NCBI GenBank assembly: GCA_021817185.1
Contig: JAKAVU010000056.1
Span: forward strand, 1 to 11,541
DNA from: a bacterium
Lineage (GTDB): Bacteria > Chloroflexota > Dormibacteria > UBA8260 > Bog-877
Direction: 5' to 3'
Length of the DNA stretch: 11,541 nt
The notes under the pieces were generated by a model. That model saw only the letters and a list, made by a program, of their open reading frames with translations. It did no database searches and was not told the origin of the DNA. Below, piece after piece: positions 1-5,954 of this stretch; the stretch's first letter is position 1; every line of letters starts with the position of its first letter. Both the position numbers and the translations under genes were made by a program.

Positions 1-936
1 CTTGCTGAGATCGGTGCGGTCCACCCGGAGGATCAGCAGCTCGGGACGCCAGGCGGCGATGAGCTCCTCCTCCTGGCGCACCGCGGGACTGGCCGCCATC
101 TGGGTCATCCCGGCGACGTCGATCGAGATCGGATAGGCGCGCACCCACACCGAGCGACCCTCGTAGAACACGATCCGCTGGCGGTGGTCGACCCCCAGTC
201 CCAGGTTCTCCTCACAGGTCATGAGGAAGTTGCGCACGTCCAGGCTGGTCTGCAGACCCACCACGTCGTTGCCCAGCAGCCCGGTGAGGATCCCGTCCCG
301 CATGTGGCTGGGGATGACCTTCCAGTACTGGGGAGTGGGCCAGGGGATGTGGATGAAGTGCTGCAGCCGGGCCTCCGGGAGCCGGGCCCTGACCATCGCC
401 GGCAGGAGGTAGAGGTGATAGTCCTGGCTCATGACCAGGGGCCGCAACGACGACCGCCCCGCCACCTGCACCACCTTGTCGGCGAAGTCAGAGTTGACCC
501 GGACGTACCCGTCTCGCCAGGCCCGGCCGGTGGCCGAGTCCAGGATCGGCTCCCGGCCCAGATCCCAGAGGTAGTGCTGGATGAACCACAGAAGCGGGTT
601 GCTGATGTGGTTGTAGTACAGGTCGTAGGCCTCCGGGTCCGGCTCCACGAAGACGACCCGGAACGTCTCCTGGTCCTCGGTGGTGACCTCCACCACCCCG
701 TCCTCCCCCGCGGTCTGGATCAGGGCACGATCGCCGTCTCCTCGCGCGGCCCCGATCCAGGTCGAGTTGCTGGAGCGGGCCAGTGACGCCATCGCCGTGA
801 CCAGGCCCCCGCCCCCCCGGGTGACCCTCTCCACCCCCTGGTCCCCCAGATGGACGTCGATGGGGGGCCGGTTGGCGACCACGATCGTCTGCCACCCCTG
901 CAGCATTCTCCGCAGGTACGGTTCGATGCCGGGCAT
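1..936 (-). CDS. otsA: Trehalose-6-phosphate synthase (GT20), N-terminal part
   Basis: Partial gene: 312 codons are present and the C-terminal part lies beyond the left edge. The enzyme joins UDP-glucose (or another NDP-glucose) to glucose-6-phosphate, giving trehalose-6-phosphate for a cytoplasmic stress-protectant pathway. Family landmarks appear in order: VVANRPP near the N-terminus, a glycine loop (TRGGGGLVTA), the QDYHLYLLP segment, FIHIPWP, NDVVGLQT, PISIDVAGM, and finally VDRTDLSK. The last corresponds to the VERLDYSKG region that carries the phosphate-binding Arg and Lys of E. coli OtsA, so the window cuts the gene close to that Lys. ATG at 936 is the most upstream start after the in-frame stop at 979-981. 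Its ribosome binding site is weak, and ATG 906 is the alternative. The gene points away from the rest of the window, and any otsB partner would lie outside it. The assignment rests on motif order and is strong. Confidence 0.95.
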   Translation of the reverse strand, partial: MPGIEPYLRRMLQGWQTIVVANRPPIDVHLGDQGVERVTRGGGGLVTAMASLARSSNSTWIGAARGDGDRALIQTAGEDGVVEVTTEDQETFRVVFVEPDPEAYDLYYNHISNPLLWFIQHYLWDLGREPILDSATGRAWRDGYVRVNSDFADKVVQVAGRSSLRPLVMSQDYHLYLLPAMVRARLPEARLQHFIHIPWPTPQYWKVIPSHMRDGILTGLLGNDVVGLQTSLDVRNFLMTCEENLGLGVDHRQRIVFYEGRSVWVRAYPISIDVAGMTQMAASPAVRQEEELIAAWRPELLILRVDRTDLSK

Positions 937-1092
937 GCCGCATAGGATGACGGTCCGAGCCCGGCCTGTGGAGAGCGCCTACTGGAGATTGAGGGACCGA
1001 ACGCCTGCGAACGGGCCGCGAGGCCCGGGCTGGCAGCCTGCCGCCAGGGGCTCGGCTCTCTAAACCAGACGGTCACGGTCGAGGAGGCGAAG

Positions 1093-1224
1093 ATGGACGG
1101 CCCGATCGCGACTGAGCTCATCCTGTCGCCTGAGGCTCCGAAGATCGTGACAGCGCTGCCGAAGGCGTTTGAGCAGGAGGTGAAGCCGAGGCTGCTGGCG
1201 AACCAGGAAGATGACCGATGGTGA
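1093..1224 (+). CDS. Small ORF with strong RBS, unknown function
   Basis: A 43-residue ORF that I do not recognise. Support for it being real: GAGGAGG at 1081-1087 sits five bases before the ATG, which is near-ideal spacing, and the composition looks protein-like, with alternating charged and hydrophobic residues (ATELILSPEAPKIV, then KAFEQEVKPRLL). No membrane segment or signal peptide is seen. A second ORF begins inside its last codons (ATG at 1211), an arrangement typical of translational coupling. It is divergent from otsA with about 155 bases between the starts. It could be an intact small gene, or the surviving N-terminus of a longer gene cut by the TGA at 1222-1224, since the reading frame stays open after that stop until 1432. 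It lies in a stretch with transposase scraps nearby, so a mobile or decayed origin is possible. Confidence 0.45.
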   Translation: MDGPIATELILSPEAPKIVTALPKAFEQEVKPRLLANQEDDRW

Positions 1225-1434
1225 CGCGGCGGTCCCGACTGGTGCGCCGGGGCAGTATGGTGCTGCCATGGGTGCCAGTTCGCGGCTGAGCCGGGGACTG
1301 TCTCAGAGGCTCGCGATGGGCTACAGCGGGTGCTGGAGACGATCCGCATCGGCGAGTTGACCGCCACGCCGGGCTACCTGGCCCACCCACCGGCTCCAAC
1401 TATCGGCCACCCGCCGCACACGGAATCTGGCTAG
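1211..1434 (+). pseudogene. Possible frameshifted small gene downstream of the 43-codon ORF
   Basis: An ATG at 1211 overlaps the end of the preceding ORF and opens a 49-codon frame ending at TGA 1358-1360. In a different frame (the frame of the preceding ORF), about 1276-1434 reads like real protein: an amphipathic stretch EARDGLQRVLETIRIGELTATPGYLA, then a proline/histidine-rich tail ending at TAG 1432-1434. One reading is a single small gene broken by a frameshift near 1265-1280. The other is that neither frame is used. The final stop codon falls inside the left arm of the perfect inverted repeat at 1424-1464. Function is unknown and the evidence is only protein-like composition. Confidence 0.25.
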
Positions 1435-1464
1435 CCCGGGCCGTGCGCCCGGGCTAGCCAGATT
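1424..1464. terminator. Perfect 17-bp inverted repeat, likely bidirectional terminator
   Basis: The left arm 1424-1440 (AATCTGGCTAGCCCGGG) is exactly reverse-complementary to 1448-1464, with a 7-base loop (CCGTGCG). It lies between the convergent ends of the small plus-strand ORFs and the minus-strand exported-protein gene, 23 bases past the latter's stop. Position and symmetry suggest a transcription terminator usable from both sides. Neither side has a run of T, so it is not a textbook intrinsic terminator, and it could instead be a mobile-element end or a protein-binding site. Confidence 0.55.
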
Positions 1465-1487
1465 GATCGATGCCGTTGACCCGTCAG

Positions 1488-1994
1488 TTAAGGAGCGACC
1501 TGCCCATCCACGGGTAACTTGACGGACGCACCGACAGGGATGGGTGGGTAAGGCGCCATCGCGCCGGTGACGGTGAGGGTCATAGTCGTTGCCGGCCCAT
1601 ACCCTAACGGCCCCGGCGAAAAGTTGACGACAATGTCGACTGTCTCCAGCCCCCCGATGATGTTGACGCCGGTCATCGTGAGGGTGCCTCCGGATACGGC
1701 CCACCCCGACACGTCCCCTGCGGAGTGGGCGGCAGCATCGGTTGCGTGACCGCCGCCAAGGTGGAGGCAGTCGGTCTCCTGGTAGTTGCCACTTCCGTTG
1801 GCGCCAAGCTCCGCCCAGATCCAGAATCCTTCGCCGGGTACGTTGGACGAAAGCTCCACCTGATACTGCGCCCCGGCACTGTAGCCAGTGCCACTCGTGG
1901 TGGCGGCAACCGCAGGCGTCGCCATGAAGAGCACCGCTCCGATGGCCACTCCCGCCACTGCCAAAGCCGAAATCAGCCTTCCAAACCTGAGCAT
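1488..1994 (-). CDS. Exported protein of unknown function
   Basis: A 168-residue protein with a clear Sec-type signal peptide: MLRFGR at the N-terminus, a hydrophobic core at about residues 8-24, and an AVA-A cleavage site near residue 30. The mature part is rich in Gly, Thr, Ser, Val and Ala with alternating beta-like segments (for example TVDIVVNF and TMTLTVTG), so an extracellular beta-sandwich is likely. One Cys (C76) and no lipobox argue against a lipoprotein. A compact WIW motif lies near residues 58-60. I recognise no named family and assign no function. The start is well supported: GGGAGGT at 2000-2006 on the minus strand, five bases before ATG 1994. The gene sits directly downstream of a transposase scrap, whose stop codon (1998-2000) overlaps this ribosome binding site by one base, and it is followed by the perfect inverted repeat at 1424-1464. 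Confidence 0.75.
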   Translation of the reverse strand: MLRFGRLISALAVAGVAIGAVLFMATPAVAATTSGTGYSAGAQYQVELSSNVPGEGFWIWAELGANGSGNYQETDCLHLGGGHATDAAAHSAGDVSGWAVSGGTLTMTGVNIIGGLETVDIVVNFSPGPLGYGPATTMTLTVTGAMAPYPPIPVGASVKLPVDGQVAP

Positions 1995-1997
1995 GGT

Positions 1998-2162
1998 CTA
2001 CCTCCCTACTAGCGTAGTGTTACGGTTGTAACTGGCGATTAACTGAAGAGCTGCCTGTCCCCTCCGGGCCTCCACAAGGATCTCGTCAGCAGTGGCCGTC
2101 CAGACGAACGTGCGGGGACTGTCGCTGTTGGCGTTGAGGTCGGCCTCGATGGCGACGATCAC
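1998..2162 (-). pseudogene. IS630-family transposase, C-terminal remnant
   Basis: Read on the minus strand, this frame gives a short peptide containing RTFVWTATADEILVEARRGQAAL, followed by an unrelated-looking tail that ends at TAG 1998-2000. The FVWT-x-TADEIL block followed by a basic helix is the usual C-terminal end of IS630/Tc1-mariner-type transposases, after the last catalytic acidic residue. The remaining nine-tenths of the gene, including the DDE catalytic residues, are missing, because the frame runs directly into the intact cupin gene at 2159. The GTG at 2160-2162 overlaps the cupin stop and is probably coincidental. It is a dead relic marking an old insertion, and it now forms the upstream region of the exported-protein gene. 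The identification is from memory of the motif. Confidence 0.65.
2019..2032. repeat. Short palindrome upstream of exported-protein gene
   Basis: GTTAC, a four-base spacer, then GTAAC form a 5-bp inverted repeat about 25 bases upstream of the exported-protein start, inside the transposase scrap. It could be a regulator site for that gene or part of an old insertion-sequence end. A palindrome this short can also arise by chance. Confidence 0.25.
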
Positions 2163-2602
2163 GTTTCGGTGGCATATGCCGCCATCGTCCGGCCGATGTC
2201 GGCGGGGTCGAGCAGCCCCTGCTCATTGACGGGCAGTTTGCTCAGATCACGAAAGTACTCGACATAGAGGTCGGGCGTGAGCGTGCAGATGAACTTGGCT
2301 GCTTGGCCGAAAGGGTTGGAGAAGGTGTGGGCTGTCCCCGCGGGGACGGTGACGCACGCTCCTGCTTCGACGTCAACACTGTCGGCTCCGGAGGTGAATC
2401 TGAGCTTGCCTTCGGTCACGATGAAGGTCTCGTCGTGATCACGGTGACGGTGCTGAGGCGGGCCGCCCGGGCTCGGAGGCACCATCGCCTCGATGAGGCC
2501 CAGCCGATGCTGGGTGTGGGTGCCGTCCTCGATGATGCGGCAGCGGATCGGCCCGCCGCCTGACGGCTCGCCGTCGTTGGGTCCCACGACATAAATGGAC
2601 AT
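2159..2602 (-). CDS. Single-domain cupin protein
   Basis: A 147-residue cytoplasmic protein with both cupin motifs intact. Motif 1 is G47-x3-H51-x-H53-x4-E58-x6-G65, close to the consensus. Motif 2 is G81-x5-P87-x-G89-x2-H92-x3-N96 and matches exactly. H51, H53, E58 and H92 would bind a metal ion inside a small beta-barrel. Single-domain cupins include dioxygenases, isomerases, sugar epimerases and small-molecule sensors, so the substrate cannot be read from the fold. AAGGAGA at 2608-2614 (minus strand), five bases upstream, fixes ATG 2602. It is the last of three co-directional genes (VOC, luciferase-domain protein, cupin), 39 bases after the second gene, and is probably cotranscribed with them. 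Its stop abuts a transposase scrap. The fold is certain; an enzymatic rather than binding role is unproven. Confidence 0.88.
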   Translation of the reverse strand: MSIYVVGPNDGEPSGGGPIRCRIIEDGTHTQHRLGLIEAMVPPSPGGPPQHRHRDHDETFIVTEGKLRFTSGADSVDVEAGACVTVPAGTAHTFSNPFGQAAKFICTLTPDLYVEYFRDLSKLPVNEQGLLDPADIGRTMAAYATET

Positions 2603-2641
2603 GACTTTCTCCTTGTACGGGTGGCTATTCCTAAACGCCCG

Positions 2642-3127
2642 CTATTCGGCGGGTTGTTGATTGAGGGCGAACTCGTAGGAGGCGCGGACCAGTCCGAGGA
2701 CCACGTGCTGCTCGGCGTGGTCGCGGGGAGCGTAGAGCATGACGATGGTCGCGGGCGCTTGGCCGGTGTGGACGAGGAAGTGAGGTTCGGCCCATCCGGC
2801 ACGCTCGGCGGCAGCGGCGAGTGGGAGCGGCAAGGCGGCGTGCAGGCTGAAGTCACCTTGGGCGTGCACATGGCAGAACTCTTGGCCGACCACGAACGCA
2901 TCTTTCGGCCCTGTGGCGGCGCTGGCGTCCAACATCAGTGCGCGAGCGTCTTCCACCGAGATCGCCGATGGCCCAGCGAGCACGGACGGCCAGCTCAGTG
3001 CCTCGGCAAGAATGGCGTCGATGTGTCGGCTGTCGACGGGTTGCTGGTCCAGTTGGCAGTGCGGGAACTCGGTGCTGGTATGCGGCCGGGACCCGGACCG
3101 CAGCGGCAGGTGCGGTTGGACGGCCAT
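2642..3127 (-). CDS. Luciferase-domain (DUF5519-like) protein
   Basis: A 161-residue protein. Residues about 60-155 resemble the small 'luciferase' domain annotated as DUF5519: an FVVGQEFCHVHAQGDFSLH segment (residues 78-96), ALPLPLAAAAERAGWAEPH, then VMLYAPRDHAEQ and VLGLVRASYEF. The name is historical and does not imply light production or the bacterial luciferase fold. Members often sit beside small enzymes, and their function is unknown. His86 and His88 in the CHVH segment are conspicuous, possibly functional, residues. The first 30 residues are Pro/Ser/Thr/His-rich and may be disordered. ATG 3127 is one base beyond the stop of the upstream VOC gene (TGA 3129-3131) and has no strong ribosome binding site, so translation is probably coupled to that gene. 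Family assignment is from remembered pattern and is moderately secure. Confidence 0.72.
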   Translation of the reverse strand: MAVQPHLPLRSGSRPHTSTEFPHCQLDQQPVDSRHIDAILAEALSWPSVLAGPSAISVEDARALMLDASAATGPKDAFVVGQEFCHVHAQGDFSLHAALPLPLAAAAERAGWAEPHFLVHTGQAPATIVMLYAPRDHAEQHVVLGLVRASYEFALNQQPAE

Positions 3128-3128
3128 C

Positions 3129-3578
3129 TCAGCCGGCGTACCAGAACAGCTCGATCGGGATCCCGTCCGGGTCGCGGAGCACCAGCAGGGCTTGAGGAGC
3201 CGGCTCCGCCCTCTCGATGATCGCTTCGTGGTCGACACCCATGGTGTCGAGATGGGAGATCCACTCGCCCAGGGCCTCCCGGCTGGCGACTCCAAGGGCT
3301 AGGTGGTCGAGTCCAGTGCGCAGCGGGCTGAACATCTTCTGGTCGGCCTCGGGATGGTGGTCAAGGCCCACGAACAGCCCGGTGCCTGGACGCATCATCA
3401 CTACGGCGTAGCCGTCGCCGGTTCCATGTGGTTCGACGAAGACTCGGACGAGTCCCAGAACCTTCGTGTACCAGGCCTCGCTGGCGACGATGTCGCGGAC
3501 TGTGAGACCAATGTGTTGGAGTCCAGTCAGCGCCGGGTCTGTCCGGGTGGATGGATGGAGTTCGCCTGCGGTGATCAT
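3129..3578 (-). CDS. VOC-superfamily protein (glyoxalase/bleomycin-resistance fold)
   Basis: A 149-residue protein with the paired beta-alpha-beta-beta-beta modules of the vicinal oxygen chelate superfamily. The first module starts at LQHIGLTVRDI (about residue 20), with EAWYTKVLGL following. The second starts at LDHLALGVAS (residue 90) and ends with LRDPDGIPIELF (residues 134-145), the superfamily's usual C-terminal signature. H22, H92 and E143 are at the standard metal-ligand positions. Members isomerise, epimerise or ring-cleave small molecules, or sequester toxic ones, so the substrate is open. AGGAGGG at 3584-3590 (minus strand), five bases from the ATG, gives a secure start. It is the first gene of a minus-strand operon with the luciferase-domain and cupin genes, and it diverges from the tetR-type gene across a gap containing a 41-bp palindrome, which suggests repression by that regulator. 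Confidence 0.88.
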   Translation of the reverse strand: MITAGELHPSTRTDPALTGLQHIGLTVRDIVASEAWYTKVLGLVRVFVEPHGTGDGYAVVMMRPGTGLFVGLDHHPEADQKMFSPLRTGLDHLALGVASREALGEWISHLDTMGVDHEAIIERAEPAPQALLVLRDPDGIPIELFWYAG

Positions 3579-3609
3579 GGTGGCCCTCCTAGCGGGTGCC
3601 GCTGGTTTG

Positions 3610-3650
3610 GATAAGACTTTGTCTCTCGTAGTGAGATATATCGTCTTATC
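3610..3650. promoter_or_regulatory. 41-bp palindromic candidate operator (TetR/VOC divergent promoter region)
   Basis: GATAAGAC (3610-3617) is exactly mirrored by GTCTTATC (3643-3650), and CTC (3625-3627) by GAG (3633-3635), all about the same centre at 3630. In total 14 of 20 base pairs across the centre are complementary. An overlapping second symmetry, AGATA-N8-TATCT, spans 3634-3651. The site lies in an AT-rich pocket between divergent genes, where promoters of both are expected, so binding here would repress both. That the TetR protein encoded next door is the binder is inference. Confidence 0.55.
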
Positions 3651-3705
3651 TTGAGATGTGGCGTATCATGCACCCCAGGTTCTGTTTTGTCAAGGAGGAG
3701 AGGCA

Positions 3706-4323
3706 ATGGAACGTCCAGGCGATGCCGGGCAGCTGTCCGGCCCCAAGGGACGCACTCTGCGCCTGCTGAGGGAAGCGGCGCGGGAGCTGCTGCGCACCGG
3801 CGGCCCGCTCACGGTCCCCGCCGTCGCTGAACTCGCGGGTGTGTCTCGGGCAACCGCCTACCGCTACTTTCCGACCAACGACGCCGTGGTACTTCACGCG
3901 ACGATGTCCCTGGCCGACAACCCGCTCGACGACACCAACTGGGCCCCGCCGGCGGCTACATCATCGGGCGAGCTGGACGCCCGGGCGGCCGACCTCGTGC
4001 GAGCGACCGCAGCGTGGGCTTTCGAGCATGAGACCGAGTTGCGCACCATGCTCCGCCTCTCGCTGGAAAAGGAGAGGGAACACATGCAGCCCCGCCGAGG
4101 ACTGATCAACCGCGGTCGCTGGATCGCGGCCCTCCTCGCAGGCCTGCCCAGCGATGTCCCTCCGCATGCTCGTGACCGCCTCGCGAACGCGCTCATCCCG
4201 CTGTTCGGATCCGATGCCATCGTCTGGACCACCGACCTCGCGGGCCTACCACGCGACCAGGCAATCGACCTCCTCGCGTGGATGGCGCAAGCCCTCGTCA
4301 AGGCAACTCTGGCCGGCTGGTAG
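3706..4323 (+). CDS. TetR-family transcriptional regulator
   Basis: A 205-residue DNA-binding regulator. Residues about 15-62 form the TetR N-terminal three-helix domain: LREAARELLRTG, then TVPAVAELAGVSRATAYRYF, the helix-turn-helix with its typical ATAYRYF recognition-helix end, followed by N-D-A-V-V. The remaining 140 residues are helical and would bind an effector and dimerise. This half carries no recognisable ligand signature, as is usual. AAGGAGG at 3692-3698 precedes ATG 3706. An in-frame ATG at 3658 would add 16 residues but lacks such a site and would place the start next to the operator. The gene diverges from the VOC operon, with the palindrome at 3610-3650 between them, the classical layout for autorepression plus control of the neighbouring operon. 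Its stop codon overlaps a 7-bp hairpin arm. Confidence 0.92.
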   Translation: MERPGDAGQLSGPKGRTLRLLREAARELLRTGGPLTVPAVAELAGVSRATAYRYFPTNDAVVLHATMSLADNPLDDTNWAPPAATSSGELDARAADLVRATAAWAFEHETELRTMLRLSLEKEREHMQPRRGLINRGRWIAALLAGLPSDVPPHARDRLANALIPLFGSDAIVWTTDLAGLPRDQAIDLLAWMAQALVKATLAGW

Positions 4324-4358
4324 CACCCCAACATCCGCCCGCCGATCCAGAGGGGTGC
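4323..4358 (+). terminator. Weak terminator-like hairpin at tetR 3' end
   Basis: GCACCCC (4323-4329) pairs perfectly with GGGGTGC (4352-4358) around a 22-base loop, starting at the last base of the tetR stop codon. The tract that follows is pyrimidine-rich (CCTCCTCTTA) but not a T run. The position is right for a terminator; the long loop makes this a weak call. Confidence 0.3.
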
Positions 4359-4439
4359 GACCTCCTCTTACCGCGCCGCCTCTTGGGGCGATGGCCGTCA
4401 CGCCGATGGGCGCGGCTGCCTCATCGACGGCGCAGGCCA

Positions 4440-4815
4440 GGCAGGGGGCCGCGAATCCGGACCTCGCCCACCTGGAAGCAGGCCACCGCCTTCACGCGCG
4501 GATGGAGGATCAGATCAAACACGCCAAGGCGTGCGGCGTGGAGAACGTCCCATGCCATACCTTCCAGGCCGACCAGGTCTGGCGCTTCCTGGTTCAGCTG
4601 GCTCGAACCTGCTCTTATGGGCCAAAGGCCTCTGCCGCGACCCTGACTTCCTGCTGGCCCGCCACAAGCGGCTGCGTTACCAGCTCCGGCAGGTCGCGGG
4701 CCGCCTGGTGCGCACCAGCCGGCGCAGCCTCCTGCGGCTCGACGCCCGCTGGCCATGGGCCAAAGAACCGGAACTCGCCTTCACCAGACTGCGCTCCCTG
4801 CCCATCGGCCCTTGA
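4440..4815 (+). pseudogene. IS1380-family transposase, C-terminal remnant with a frameshift
   Basis: From about 4454, one frame reads NPDLAHLEAGHRLHARMEDQIKHAK... to WRFLVQLA. The neighbouring frame then continues with SNLLLWAKGLC, KRLRYQLRQVAGRLVRT and RLDARWPWA to the TGA at 4813-4815. Together these match the C-terminal third of IS1380-type DDE transposases: the acidic R-AR-ED segment, the NLLLWAK helix, the RLRY-x2-L-x2-VAGRLV block and the LRLDARWPWA end. The frame changes at about 4601-4606, where GCTCGAAC would become the family-like GCTGCGAAC (Ala-Asn) if one G were restored, so a single-base deletion explains it. The N-terminal two-thirds and the first catalytic residues are absent. 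It is a non-functional relic between tetR and korB. The left boundary is approximate; nothing recognisable lies in 4359-4440. Confidence 0.72.
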
Positions 4816-4866
4816 TCGGGTGAGCGCGGTGTTCGCCCTGCCGACCGGTCGCGGCTGCATCCTGGC

Positions 4867-4889
4867 CCGCGGCCCGGTTCCGGCCGCGG
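4867..4889 (-). terminator. GC-only hairpin just past korB
   Basis: CCGCGGCC (4867-4874) pairs exactly with GGCCGCGG (4882-4889) around a 7-base loop, six bases beyond the korB stop. It is probably the terminator or 3' stabilising structure of the minus-strand FAD-korA-korB operon. No T run follows it on that strand. Confidence 0.4.
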
Positions 4890-4895
4890 CCGCTC

Positions 4896-5951
4896 CTATC
4901 GGAATGTGTCCTGGAGCTTCTCCAGCTCGGCGGAGCCGGGGCACAGCTTGGAGAAGGGCAGCTGGGCGAGGCCGCTGGCCGGTGTCCCTGCCAGCTGGTG
5001 CATGTCCGGTCGGGACTCGTCCAGCAACAGGAGCCCGGTTGCGATCTCACCGTGTCCGGTGCGCTCCCGCAGATACGCCTCCACCTGCCCCCGATCCCCG
5101 GGGTCGTAGCCGTCCGGGACGGCCCGGAACTTGACCCTCGAACCGTCGTGCATGGTGACCTCGGTGGCGCGGTCCGGGGCCAGTGGCTCCACGATCTCGT
5201 CGTGCTGGCCGATGAAGTCCGCTTCGATCTCCCGCAGCTCGTGGTCGCGCACGTAGCGGTAGCTCTTGGTGGAGCCCTCGTGGTCGTTGAACTGGACGCA
5301 GGGCGAGATCACGTCGACCAGGGCGAAGCCCTGATGGGTCAGCGCCGCCTTCAGGATCGGCACCAGCTGGAGCTTGTCCCCGGAGAACCCCCGGGCCAGA
5401 AAGGTGGCCCCCAGGCTCAGCCCCAACATGATCGGGTCCACCGGTTGCAGCCGGTTGGCCTCGCCCCGGCGGGACTGCGAGCCGAGGTCGGCGGAGGCGG
5501 AGAACTGCCCCTTGGTCAGCCCGTAGACGCCGTTGTTCTCGATCAGGTAGGCCATGTTCACGTTGCGCCGGATGGCGTGGGCCAGGTTGCCCAGCCCTAT
5601 CGAGAGCGAGTCGCCGTCCCCGGACACTCCCACCAGGACCAGCTCCCGGTTGGCCGCCCCCGCGCCGGTGGCGATGGTGGCCATCCGGCCGTGGACGGAG
5701 TTGAACCCGTGAGCGGAGGAAACGAAATAGGCCGGGGTCTTCGAGGAGCAGCCGATCCCGCTCAACTTGGCGATCATGTGCGGCGGCAGGGAGAGCTCGA
5801 AGAAGGCCTGGATCAGGGCCGCGGTGATGGAGTCGTGGCCGCAGCCGGCGCACAGGGTGGACATCCCGCCCTGGTAGTCCTGGAGTGTCAGGCCGAGCTC
5901 GTTGGGCGCCAACGGCAGCAGCGGGATCCGGGGCTTGGTTATGGATGGCAT
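4896..5951 (-). CDS. korB: 2-oxoacid:ferredoxin oxidoreductase beta subunit (2-oxoglutarate type)
   Basis: A 351-residue subunit that binds thiamine diphosphate and one [4Fe-4S] cluster and, with KorA, converts a 2-oxoacid plus CoA to acyl-CoA and CO2 while reducing ferredoxin. Visible signatures: CAGCGH (C34, C37) and GIGCSSKTPAYF (C68), with SPC (C219) as the expected fourth cluster ligand; the ThDP/Mg motif GDGDSLSIG (111-119) closed by ENNGVYGLTKGQFS (138-151); and a C-terminal extension of about 100 residues, also typical of the mycobacterial-type KorB. 2-oxoglutarate is the most likely substrate by similarity to KorB, but pyruvate or branched 2-oxoacids cannot be excluded by eye. ATG 5951 lies three bases after the korA stop with no strong ribosome binding site, implying coupled translation. 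It is the last gene of the operon. Confidence 0.92.
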   Translation of the reverse strand: MPSITKPRIPLLPLAPNELGLTLQDYQGGMSTLCAGCGHDSITAALIQAFFELSLPPHMIAKLSGIGCSSKTPAYFVSSAHGFNSVHGRMATIATGAGAANRELVLVGVSGDGDSLSIGLGNLAHAIRRNVNMAYLIENNGVYGLTKGQFSASADLGSQSRRGEANRLQPVDPIMLGLSLGATFLARGFSGDKLQLVPILKAALTHQGFALVDVISPCVQFNDHEGSTKSYRYVRDHELREIEADFIGQHDEIVEPLAPDRATEVTMHDGSRVKFRAVPDGYDPGDRGQVEAYLRERTGHGEIATGLLLLDESRPDMHQLAGTPASGLAQLPFSKLCPGSAELEKLQDTFR

Positions 5952-5954
5952 GGT

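Noticed and set aside
184..786. A 200-codon plus-strand ORF over the otsA region
   Set aside because: The minus-strand frame gives continuous GT20 motifs from 936 to the window edge, so this ORF is a shadow.
488..943. Minus-strand ORF starting at ATG 943 in the otsA region
   Set aside because: It is out of frame with the GT20 motifs and rich in Gly, Arg and Pro. The true frame uses ATG 936.
2642..3295. Longer version of the luciferase-domain gene starting at 3295
   Set aside because: The first 56 residues are Ser/Arg/Trp-rich and overlap the well-supported VOC gene. ATG 3127 directly after the VOC stop is the better start.
3894..4334. Minus-strand 146-codon ORF over tetR
   Set aside because: It is Ser/Arg/Ala-rich with no motif, and the plus strand has a convincing helix-turn-helix and ribosome binding site.
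4154..5134. 326-codon plus-strand ORF running from tetR into korB
   Set aside because: Only its middle (about 4454-4603) resembles a protein, the IS1380 scrap. The ends are shadows of tetR and korB.
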